Source: S010-17 sp036478895 (GTDB lineage: Bacteria > Bacteroidota > Bacteroidia > Flavobacteriales > Flavobacteriaceae). From it: a DNA stretch of 64,000 nt. Made by a program: the position numbers and the translations under genes. The notes beneath the pieces are model-generated. The model saw only the letters and a program-made list of their open reading frames with translations, was not told where the DNA came from and made no database searches. Below, piece after piece: positions 34,556 to 42,316 of the stretch. The stretch's first letter is position 1. Every line of letters begins with the position of its first letter. Location of the stretch: the NCBI GenBank assembly GCA_036478895.1, contig JAZGEV010000011.1, positions 1 to 64,000 on the forward strand, given 5' to 3'.

Positions 34556-37093
34556 TTAAAATTTAACTTTAAATCCTACACTAAATGTTCTACCAGCACC
34601 ATAATAAACAGTTGCACCAGTATGATCTCCACCTTGTGATCCACGAGCGTCAGACACATACTCTGTATTGAAAACATTATTGATTCTTCCTATTACTTTT
34701 GCATCTAAACCACCAACATCAAAGCCGTGTTTTAAACCTAAATCAAATAAGCCATACGCTGGTAATTCCCAAGAATTTGCTCTGTTTGATGAATCTGTAC
34801 TTCCAGTAATTCTATACGAAGCAAATAAATCACTTGCATAGTTATAATCGATATAAATTGATGATTTTTCTAATAAATCATAATCTAAACCTAAAGCGAA
34901 TGTTGTTTGTGCAGCATCAGATACTTTTAAATCTTTTGCGTAAACGTTTACGGTTCTTAATAACGTTCCGTCTTCAGCAAAAACATCACCACTTGTGTCA
35001 TTTTTCCATTTCCAATCTCCTAAAGAAGCCATTCCTTTAAACTTTAATTTATCGGTTGCTCTATAAACTAAGTCTAATTCTACACCTTGGTGTAATGCAT
35101 CTAAACCAGGAATATTGTATTCAATTCTAGTTGTTTGATCGTCTGGATTTGGTTCGCTACCTGTTAAAGATTTATCGATCCAAGATGTTCTGTACACATT
35201 TAAGTGTCCTGATAATTTTGGGCTTTTATAACCATATCCTAACTCTGCACTAAATACTTTTTCGTTTAAAGCATCTTCATTTAATTCAGTTGAACTTTTA
35301 CTTAAAAACACATTTCCGGTTAAGAATGGTGCTTTTGAAAAATAACCAACATTTGCAAATACGTTACTTTCGTCATTTAAATTGTAGTTTGCACCACCTT
35401 TTACACTATACCCAATAAAGTTTGCATCTTCAGATAGTCTTTGATCGTCTGTTGAAGCATATTTCATAAAATCTTCTTTACTGTATGTTGTACTTGTTGC
35501 TGCTGTAGATACAAATATAGAAATATTGTCTTGAGGCGAATATTCTGCTTGAGCAAACAAACCTGCTTTTACAACTTTTCCATCGTAATCTTTATTGAAA
35601 CGATCACCTACTTTTAAAGCTTGGTTAAATGTATTGTCTGATGATCTTGTGTTAAGATAATATTGACCACCTAATAAATCTGTTACTTCGTACCAGTGAG
35701 AACCTACATAATATCTTGTGTCTAAACCACCAGATATTGCTAATTTATCATTTACATTTGTTTTCATTGTAGATAACAAACCGTACCATTTATGTGCGTT
35801 TCTTGATGCAGCAAAAATATCTGAAGAACCAAAAGAGCCGTTTGCTTTATTTTCAGCTACAATACGATCGTAATTGATTGGTTGATCGTTAGAACCTAAA
35901 CGGTAAGTATCGTCTGTTAATTTTGAACCTTGAGGTCTTCTTCCGCCACCTTCACCAAACGATGCATAAACTGCAGTTGTTAAAAATGTATTATCACTAA
36001 TTGTCCAGTTATGGTTTAATGAAATTTGTGGTTTATGATAAAAGTTATAAGACGAATGTTCTACTTGTCCGTTTCTATAACCCCAATCTGGATTAAATCT
36101 TTTTGGACCAGATTCTGTTGCTTTATAACCTGCAATTGTACGTCTATTGTAACGTTGACCGTGCGTTTGTTTAGCTCCAAATGCTGTGAAAGATAATTTA
36201 TGATCGTCATTAATTTGTTTTGCTAAATTCACAAAATAGTTAAAGCCATCAAAATTAGTTCCATCTACATAACCATCTCCAGTAATTTTTGCAGCAGAAA
36301 CTGTTGCAGCAAATCCGTTGTCCATTTTACCAGTAGATAAAGTAACACCAAATTTTAAATAACCGTCATTTGCAACACCCATTTTTACATTTCCACCTTT
36401 GGTAGCATCGGTAGATTTTGTAATGATGTTAATTGTTCCACCTACAGATGGTACGGCTACTTTTGAAGCTCCTAAACCACGTTGTACTTGCATTGCGCTT
36501 GTTACATCACCTAAACCAGCCCAGTTTGACCAGTAAACTGCACCATTTTCCATATCATTAACAGGTACACCATTAATTAATACACCAATGTTTTGAGAGC
36601 CAAACCCTCTTAAGTTAATTCTACCATCACCATATCCACCACCAGTTTTGGTAGCATATACACCAGGTGTAGATTTTAATATTTCAGGAAATTCTTGTGT
36701 TCCTAATTTTTCTTCAATGACTGCTGCTTTAATTGTAGAAACTGCCACTGGCGTTTTTCTATCTACTGCAAACGATGTTGCTGTTAAAACGATTTCACTT
36801 AAAGACTCTCCATTATCACTCATCAATACAGTGCCTAAATTATCGCCTGTACTAAAAGAGATTTCAATTGGTTCATAACCAACATAAGATAATACTAATG
36901 TTCCAGTTTTTGCTTTTTCAATAGTAAAATTACCATCAAAATCTGTTGTTGTACCCATTGAAGTACCTTTTACTGTTACATTTACATCAGCTAAAGGTCC
37001 AGCTTCATCAGCTACTGTACCAGAGATTTGTGCAAAAATAGTTGCAGATGCCAAAAGCATCACAACTAACCATAAATTTGAAATTTTTTTCAT
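34556..37093 (-). CDS. TonB-dependent receptor (SusC-like N-terminal domain)
   Basis: An 845-residue receptor: signal peptide (1-21, ATIFAQ), carboxypeptidase-like domain (about 22-95, TVKGTSMGTTTDFDGNFTIE), plug (about 110-230, with GDGRINLRGFGSQNIGVLIN and GVPVNDMENGAVYWSNWAGL) and a barrel ending GRTFSVGFKVKF. The plug signature GAVYWSNWAGLGDV is found in a Bacteroidota receptor group linked to DUF5017-type lipoproteins. First gene of the two-gene unit; leader of about 70 bases after the -7 element. Confidence 0.93.
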   Translation of the reverse strand: MKKISNLWLVVMLLASATIFAQISGTVADEAGPLADVNVTVKGTSMGTTTDFDGNFTIEKAKTGTLVLSYVGYEPIEISFSTGDNLGTVLMSDNGESLSEIVLTATSFAVDRKTPVAVSTIKAAVIEEKLGTQEFPEILKSTPGVYATKTGGGYGDGRINLRGFGSQNIGVLINGVPVNDMENGAVYWSNWAGLGDVTSAMQVQRGLGASKVAVPSVGGTINIITKSTDATKGGNVKMGVANDGYLKFGVTLSTGKMDNGFAATVSAAKITGDGYVDGTNFDGFNYFVNLAKQINDDHKLSFTAFGAKQTHGQRYNRRTIAGYKATESGPKRFNPDWGYRNGQVEHSSYNFYHKPQISLNHNWTISDNTFLTTAVYASFGEGGGRRPQGSKLTDDTYRLGSNDQPINYDRIVAENKANGSFGSSDIFAASRNAHKWYGLLSTMKTNVNDKLAISGGLDTRYYVGSHWYEVTDLLGGQYYLNTRSSDNTFNQALKVGDRFNKDYDGKVVKAGLFAQAEYSPQDNISIFVSTAATSTTYSKEDFMKYASTDDQRLSEDANFIGYSVKGGANYNLNDESNVFANVGYFSKAPFLTGNVFLSKSSTELNEDALNEKVFSAELGYGYKSPKLSGHLNVYRTSWIDKSLTGSEPNPDDQTTRIEYNIPGLDALHQGVELDLVYRATDKLKFKGMASLGDWKWKNDTSGDVFAEDGTLLRTVNVYAKDLKVSDAAQTTFALGLDYDLLEKSSIYIDYNYASDLFASYRITGSTDSSNRANSWELPAYGLFDLGLKHGFDVGGLDAKVIGRINNVFNTEYVSDARGSQGGDHTGATVYYGAGRTFSVGFKVKF

Positions 37094-37164
37094 GTGTTTA
37101 ATTGAATTGAAATTAGTTTAAATAATTATTTTACAAATTTTGAATAGCTTCGCTAAACATAATG

Positions 37165-37172
37165 CAAAAATA
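37165..37172 (-). promoter_or_regulatory. -7 element before the receptor/lipoprotein operon
   Basis: Reads TATTTTTG on the minus strand (TAnnTTTG), 71 bases before the ATG at 37093. Confidence 0.45.
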
Positions 37173-37309
37173 CTTAAAAAGATTACTTATTAAAGTATTT
37201 TAACATTAGTTTCTTTTAACAAGTTTTTAACAAGTTATAGAATCTAATCAAGATAATGATTTGAAGTGATTCCTTTTAGAGAAAATTAATATTAATTAAA
37301 AAGACATTA

Positions 37310-37345
37310 GACCGCTTCGCTTTTATATACTAGACGATAGAATAA
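37310..37345. repeat. Spacer repeat of the AGACCGCTTCGCT family
   Basis: ATTAGACCGCTTCGCTTTTA with TAGACGATAGA after it. Related pieces recur at 54511-54545, 60593-60630, 60684-60710 (inverted) and 61671-61700, always between genes. The rest of the 379-base gap 37094-37472 holds the receptor promoter and the pgi-side hairpin. Confidence 0.5.
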
Positions 37346-37415
37346 AGTATTCTCTACTTAAATTTACATTGAGTTTATCCAAATTTTGAACGGCTAATTA
37401 ACGCCACATAAATTG

Positions 37416-37440
37416 ACTACCGTTTTTGCAGAACGATAGT
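37416..37440 (-). terminator. Weak terminator-like hairpin after pgi
   Basis: ACTACCGTT (37416-37424) and AACGATAGT (37432-37440) pair in 8 of 9 positions, 33 bases past the pgi stop on the minus strand. There is no long T-run. Confidence 0.35.
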
Positions 37441-37472
37441 AATTTAAAAAAGTTAATTCTGTATGAACTACA

Positions 37473-39038
37473 TTAAGAATTTAACATTTTTACAGCTAAT
37501 TCTTTACCTAATTCTACACCAAATTGATCAAAACTATATATGTTCCAAAGAATGCCTTGCGTAAATGTTTTTTGCTCATAAAAAGCAATTAATGCACCCA
37601 AATTTTTTGGTGTTAAATTACTGAATAATAAGGTTGTAGAAGGTTTGTTACCATCAAATATTTTAAACGGTAATAATTGATTAATTTTAGCGCTTTGTCC
37701 TTTCGTTTTAAGTTCCAAATGAACGTCTGCAGCCGTTTTTCCAAAAGCTAACGCATCGGCTTGAGCGTAAAAATTTGCCATTAATTTTTTATGATGATCT
37801 GTATTGCCATAAAGCGATTTTTCAAAACCAATAAACTCTACTGGAATCAGTTTTGTACCTTGATGAATTAATTGCATAAAGGCATGTTGCATATTGGTTC
37901 CTGTACTTCCCCAAATAACATTACCTGTTTGGTAGGTAATTTTATCGCCATTTCTATCCACACTTTTACCATTACTTTCCATCGATAATTGTTGTAAAAA
38001 AGGTGGTAAATTTTCAAGATATTGTGAGTATGGCAATACGGCTTCACTCTCTGCATTGTAAAAATTATTATACCAAATACTAATTAGGGCGGATAATACT
38101 GGTGCGTTTTTATGAAATGGTGTTGTTCTATAATGCACATCCATTTCATTAGCGCCTTCTAATAATTCTTTAAATTTAGAAAATCCTATGCTTAAAGAAA
38201 TACTTAAACCAACAGCCGACCATAAAGAAAATCGTCCACCAACCCAGTTCCACATTGTAAAAATATTATTTGGATCTATACCAAAGGCACTTACTTTTTC
38301 TAAATTAGTTGAAACTGCAACAAAATTGTGTTTAATATCTTTTGGCTTGGCATTTTGTAAAAACCATTGCTGAATTGTTGTTGCATTGGTTAAGGTTTCT
38401 TGTGTGGTAAAAGTTTTAGAAACAATAACAAACAGAGTTGTTTCTGGATTAATTTTTTTTAATACTTCTTGTACATGATCGCCATCAATATTAGAAACAA
38501 AATGCGTGTTTAAATGATTTTTGTAATACTGCAAAGATTCTACAACTACACGTGGTCCCAAATCCGATCCACCTATGCCAGTATTTACAATATCTGTAAA
38601 TGCCTTGCCTGTAAAACCTTTTCTTTTACCGGATATTACTTCGTCTGAAAAAGCTTTCATTTTTTTCAAACTGTCTTGTATTGAAGGTATTACATTTTCA
38701 CCAGAAACGTTTATTTTTTTAGATGTAAAATCTCGTAAAGCTGTATGTAATACGGCTCTTTCTTCGGTTTCATTAATTATTTCTCCAGTAAATTGCTTTT
38801 CAATAGCATCTTTTAAATCACAGTCTTTTGCTAAATTACATAATAAATCTATTGTTTCTTTTGTAATTAGATTTTTTGAATAATCAATAGATAAATCATT
38901 GGTTTGTATTGTGAAATCTTGCTTCCTTTGCGCATCATTAAAAGCATTTTTTAAAGAAAAATTTTGCATTTCATTGACATGGTTTTGCAAGTTTTTCCAA
39001 GATTTTGTTGAGGTAGGATTGATTTTTTTTAATGACAT
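37473..39038 (-). CDS. pgi: Glucose-6-phosphate isomerase
   Basis: A 521-residue phosphoglucose isomerase. Family signatures are visible: TGIGGSDLGPRVV (about 152-164), SKTFTTQETLTNA (about 204-216), VGGRFSLWSAVGLSI (about 266-280), and the active-site segment MESNGKSVDRNG with the following HQGTKLIPVEFIG. It interconverts glucose-6-phosphate and fructose-6-phosphate in glycolysis. It is somewhat shorter than the 549-residue E. coli enzyme. It lies 2 bases past the M23 peptidase gene, so the three genes DUF3108, M23 and pgi form one unit. Confidence 0.96.
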   Translation of the reverse strand: MSLKKINPTSTKSWKNLQNHVNEMQNFSLKNAFNDAQRKQDFTIQTNDLSIDYSKNLITKETIDLLCNLAKDCDLKDAIEKQFTGEIINETEERAVLHTALRDFTSKKINVSGENVIPSIQDSLKKMKAFSDEVISGKRKGFTGKAFTDIVNTGIGGSDLGPRVVVESLQYYKNHLNTHFVSNIDGDHVQEVLKKINPETTLFVIVSKTFTTQETLTNATTIQQWFLQNAKPKDIKHNFVAVSTNLEKVSAFGIDPNNIFTMWNWVGGRFSLWSAVGLSISLSIGFSKFKELLEGANEMDVHYRTTPFHKNAPVLSALISIWYNNFYNAESEAVLPYSQYLENLPPFLQQLSMESNGKSVDRNGDKITYQTGNVIWGSTGTNMQHAFMQLIHQGTKLIPVEFIGFEKSLYGNTDHHKKLMANFYAQADALAFGKTAADVHLELKTKGQSAKINQLLPFKIFDGNKPSTTLLFSNLTPKNLGALIAFYEQKTFTQGILWNIYSFDQFGVELGKELAVKMLNS

Positions 39039-39040
39039 TA

Positions 39041-40312
39041 TTAAGATTTAATAGGTGTTTCTAATGTGTCTAATACTATTTCTATTTGTTCCATAGGATA
39101 TTGAATACTATCCAATTGAGATTTAATTGGGATGATAAACTCTTTAAATAACGGAACTACATCTTTTTTCATTGGATCTGCCGATGGGAGTTTTTGTTTA
39201 AACGGATCTACTTCTTTTCCGTTTTTCCAAAAACGATAACAAACGTGTGGTCCTGCAGTACTTCCTGTCATGCCAATCCAACCAATAACATCGCCTTGTT
39301 TTACAAAATCGCCTACTTTTACTTTACGTTTTTTCATATGTAAATATTGCGTAGAATACGTGCCATTGTGTTTAATTTTTACATAATTTCCGTTGCCACC
39401 TCTGTAAGCCGATTTAGTTACTGTTCCGTTTGCAGTACTAACAATTGGTGTGCCAATTGGAGATGGAAAATCTGTGCCTCGATGTGCTTTTACACGATTA
39501 CCATAATGTTTTATACGGCGTTTTAAATTATAACGAGACGAGACTCTGCTACTAAATTTTAAAGGTGCTTTTAAAAATGCACGACGTAAATTATTAGTTT
39601 GATCATCATAAAACTCTGGAATATTTTTGGTAGAATCAACCACATATCTAAAACCATAAAATGGCTTTTTCTTATGTTCAAAATATGCTGCTTTAATATT
39701 TCCAATACCTACCGATACACTATCATCTATAAAGCGTTCTTCGTAAATTACTTTATATTTATCGCCTTTACTTAAATGATAAAAGTCAATAGTCCAAGCA
39801 TAAATATCAGATAAGGCAAACGTAAGATTGTAATTAACACCTTGCGCTTCAATAGCGTTTGATAATGACGAGTCTATAATGCCTGATGCTGTTTTTATAA
39901 CCGTTTTAACTGGCTTTTTACCAATATAAGCCTTTTCTTTATTGTTTAAATCTAAAACTAAATACTCAACTTTATTTGGTTGATATATAAATACTTGTGC
40001 TTTTTCAGTTGAATCTTTTGATGCAAGTATTGTGTAACGTTTACCAACGCGTAAATTACGTGCAATGTCAAAAGTGTTTTTTGAATTTGCAACAATTTTA
40101 TTTATAGTTGGGTTTTCTACGTGATGCTTGTCCATTAAATAACCAAAGGTTTCGTCTTTTTTTACGATGCTTTCAATCACTTTATAATCATTGAAAACAT
40201 AACCAAATTTCTTGACTATCACAGGTTTTTTCTCAATTACTGGTATTGGTTTTACTTCTTTTTTACAAGAAATGGCTAAAATAGTAAGTGTAATGAGAAG
40301 TAAGTTTTTCAC
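39041..40312 (-). CDS. M23 family peptidoglycan endopeptidase lipoprotein with HxC variant site
   Basis: A 423-residue lipoprotein (lipobox AISC, Cys16) with an N-terminal helper domain (about 40-240) and a C-terminal M23 domain (about 255-375). The first zinc motif is intact (His277-Arg-Gly-Thr-Asp281), YLHMKKRKV follows, but the usual final HxH reads His356-Val-Cys358, so the last zinc ligand is a cysteine. The segment GPHVCYRFWKNGKEVDP is otherwise well conserved. It probably cuts peptide cross-links of the cell wall, like MepM. Second gene of the DUF3108-M23-pgi unit. Confidence 0.9.
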   Translation of the reverse strand: MKNLLLITLTILAISCKKEVKPIPVIEKKPVIVKKFGYVFNDYKVIESIVKKDETFGYLMDKHHVENPTINKIVANSKNTFDIARNLRVGKRYTILASKDSTEKAQVFIYQPNKVEYLVLDLNNKEKAYIGKKPVKTVIKTASGIIDSSLSNAIEAQGVNYNLTFALSDIYAWTIDFYHLSKGDKYKVIYEERFIDDSVSVGIGNIKAAYFEHKKKPFYGFRYVVDSTKNIPEFYDDQTNNLRRAFLKAPLKFSSRVSSRYNLKRRIKHYGNRVKAHRGTDFPSPIGTPIVSTANGTVTKSAYRGGNGNYVKIKHNGTYSTQYLHMKKRKVKVGDFVKQGDVIGWIGMTGSTAGPHVCYRFWKNGKEVDPFKQKLPSADPMKKDVVPLFKEFIIPIKSQLDSIQYPMEQIEIVLDTLETPIKS

Positions 40313-40388
40313 GATAAAATTTGGTCTTTGGGTTAAGTGCCAAAATTAGCAAATTTTTAGGTGAGGTTATTATAAAAAAGTCTTAAAA

Positions 40389-41156
40389 TTATTTTAAGCT
40401 TGTAGCGTTTGCTAAGCCTGTATATTTATACAAATCTGCTCTTAAAGAACCAACCGATAATGATGCTTTAATACGCAATGGAATTTTATTATCATCATCA
40501 CTTACCCAAACAGTAACACTTTCTTTTTCTTTAAAAACACGACCAGATGCAACTAAAGGGCGAAATTTAGCCGCTTTAATAGTTCCAAATTTAGTATTTA
40601 TGGTTTCTCTACCTAAAAAACGTAATTTCATATGCATGGTTTCTTGATCTAAAAATATAGGTAATTCCAATTCATCCCCTTTTTTAAAATTACTAATATC
40701 TTGATTTCTCATAAAATACAAAGCTGATAATAAGTCTTGAACTTCGCCAGTAGTTTTAAACGTTTTACGTGATTTTTTTTCATTATCTACTACAACTGCT
40801 TTTTTAGTATCTTGGTCAAATAATATTTCTTTATCTTTAGTGTATCCACCTTCATTTATTTGTCTGATAAAGCGATAAGGTAAAAAAGTGTCTTTATAAA
40901 AAAAGGTTTCATAATTGTCACGCACTTTAAAAAACCAATTAATCATACCTGTCGTTTTTCCTTTTCCAACTACATGAAATGCTTCTTTCCCTTTGTTATA
41001 AGCGCCTTTAACTTCCATTGTTGCATAGCCAGCCGTTAAAAAGTTACTATAACTCAAACGGAATTTTAAATTCTCTCCTTCTTTAAATGCTAATTTTTCT
41101 TGTGAAAAAGATGCAAAAGAAAGCCATAAACTTAGGATAAATATTATTTTTTTCAT
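40389..41156 (-). CDS. DUF3108 domain exported protein
   Basis: A 255-residue exported protein with signal peptide (about 1-19, ASFSQ) and a DUF3108 domain: LKFRLSYSNFLTAGYATMEV at the start and a KFRPLVASGRVFKEKESVTV segment, then VWVSDDDNKIPLRIKASLSVG. The predicted fold is a beta-sandwich; function unknown. The ATG at 41156 gives a clean signal peptide; an ATG at 41225 would add a non-signal stretch. It lies 76 bases upstream of the M23 peptidase gene. Confidence 0.88.
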   Translation of the reverse strand: MKKIIFILSLWLSFASFSQEKLAFKEGENLKFRLSYSNFLTAGYATMEVKGAYNKGKEAFHVVGKGKTTGMINWFFKVRDNYETFFYKDTFLPYRFIRQINEGGYTKDKEILFDQDTKKAVVVDNEKKSRKTFKTTGEVQDLLSALYFMRNQDISNFKKGDELELPIFLDQETMHMKLRFLGRETINTKFGTIKAAKFRPLVASGRVFKEKESVTVWVSDDDNKIPLRIKASLSVGSLRADLYKYTGLANATSLK

Positions 41157-41272
41157 GTGATTGTCGTTCTTTGTTAAGATGAAGGTATTGTTGTTATAGT
41201 ATCTTAAAATCAAATATTGTTCCAATTTTTAAAAAGGAATCCCAAATGTAGTCAATTTTAATTTTAGGTTTG

Positions 41273-41280
41273 TATTTTTG
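41273..41280 (+). promoter_or_regulatory. -7 element directly before the HupE-like gene
   Basis: TATTTTTG (TAnnTTTG) ends only 4 bases before the ATG at 41285, so transcription would begin at or next to the start codon, suggesting a leaderless mRNA. Confidence 0.5.
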
Positions 41281-41284
41281 AACA

Positions 41285-41875
41285 ATGGATGACTTTTTAT
41301 TTTATACCCAACAAGGGTTTACACATGTGCTTGATAAAAACGCATTAGATCATATTTTGTTTTTTATAGCTTTAGTCGTTGTTTTTAGTTTTAAAGATTG
41401 GAAAAAAGCGCTTTGGTTAATAACATTTTTCACTTTAGGACACAGCGTTACCTTTGGTTTATCATCTTATGGATATATTGATTTAAACGTTGATTTAATT
41501 GAGTTTATAATTCCTATTACCATTTTAATTCCGCTTATATATAACAGCTATTATGCTTATAAAAAATCGGATAAAAAGAAAAATAATCGCAACATTTATT
41601 TTTCTTTTTTCTTTGGGTTATTTCACGGCTTAGGCTTTTCTAGTTATTTTAGAATATTGGATGTGGACAATAAACTAGTTCCATTAATGACATTTTCTTT
41701 AGGTATTGAATTGGCGCAAATAGTTGTTGTTTTAGCAACACTTACTTTAGGTTATATTTTACAATCTCTTGTCTTTAAGAATATTAAAAACATAAAGAAT
41801 GTCTGGACTCTTGGAGTTTCGGGAATTGTATTTGTAATTATTATACCTATGTTAGTTTCTAGATGGCCGTTTTAA
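41285..41875 (+). CDS. HupE/UreJ family membrane protein
   Basis: A 196-residue membrane protein with about five helices. Family signs are FTHVLDKNALDHILFFIAL near the N-terminus, ITFFTLGHSVTFGLS in helix 2, FGLFHGLGFSSYF in helix 4 and GIELAQIVVV in helix 5, with histidines suited to nickel binding. HupE/UreJ proteins take up nickel or cobalt. No hydrogenase or urease is in the window. First gene of the rightward block that follows the long leftward one. Confidence 0.88.
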   Translation: MDDFLFYTQQGFTHVLDKNALDHILFFIALVVVFSFKDWKKALWLITFFTLGHSVTFGLSSYGYIDLNVDLIEFIIPITILIPLIYNSYYAYKKSDKKKNNRNIYFSFFFGLFHGLGFSSYFRILDVDNKLVPLMTFSLGIELAQIVVVLATLTLGYILQSLVFKNIKNIKNVWTLGVSGIVFVIIIPMLVSRWPF

Positions 41876-41880
41876 CCAAT

Positions 41881-42145
41881 CTCGATCTAAAATCGGGATA
41901 AGTGAAACTAGCCGTATTTTGTGCGTTTCGAAAATGAAATAGTGTAAGCTCATATTTTTAATTAATTTATACTGTCATTCCTGCGAAAGCAGGAATCCAT
42001 ATTATAATTCTATTAAATTCCTACTTTCGCAGGAATGATATTTTGTTTAATTACAGTTTCTACAAATAGTGTTATTTTCTTTAAAAATAATCTCTTTTAT
42101 ATAATTGTAAGTTTGCCTTGTAAAACGAAACTTCAAAATACGGCG
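41881..42145. repeat. Palindromic spacer repeat R, copy A (split by a MITE-like element)
   Basis: The left part (41881-41934) GATCTAAAATCGGGATAAGT...GCGTTTCGAAAA and the right part (42122-42145) AAAACGAAACTTCAAAATAC...GGCG together make the same sequence as the intact copy at 42201-42282. They are split by 187 bases that match the MITE-like element at 25094-25281. AAAA stands on both sides of the insert. Confidence 0.8.
41935..42121. mobile_element. MITE-like nested inverted-repeat element, copy 2 (inserted in repeat R)
   Basis: Homologous to 25094-25281 along its length: left end GTAAGCTCATATTTTTAA, inner hairpin from TGTCATTCCTGCGAAAGCAG to the matching ACTTTCGCAGGAATGA arm, shared CCATATTATAATTCTATTA spacer, shared TTACAGTTTCTACAAATA and right end TAAGTTTGCC. 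Outer arms are more degraded than in copy 1. The borders can be read from the intact repeat R downstream. Confidence 0.8.
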
Positions 42146-42200
42146 AATTGGCTTGATAAATGAAAGTTATAGTAAAAAACAAATGTGTTTTAATTAATGA

Positions 42201-42282
42201 TCCCGATCTAAAATCGGGATAAGTGAAACTAGCCGTATTTTGTGCGTTTCGAAAACGAAACTTCAAAATACGGCGTTTCACT
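42201..42282. repeat. Palindromic spacer repeat R, copy B (intact)
   Basis: Contains a small hairpin TCCCGATCTAAAATCGGGA (42201-42219) and a long imperfect palindrome from GTGAAACTAGCCGTATTTTG (42223-42242) to CAAAATACGGCGTTTCAC (about 42264-42281), with an inner TTTCGAAAACGAAA. It ends 35 bases before the DUF4175 gene, so it may also act in that gene's leader. The 441-base gap 41876-42316 contains only the two R copies and the insert. Confidence 0.75.
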
Positions 42283-42316
42283 AAAATTACGTACATTTAT
42301 CGGCTAAATAAAAAAA

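Noticed and set aside
42081..42296. Minus-strand open frame of 71 codons
   Set aside because: It crosses the MITE-like element and repeat R; its peptide is explained by repeat sequence.
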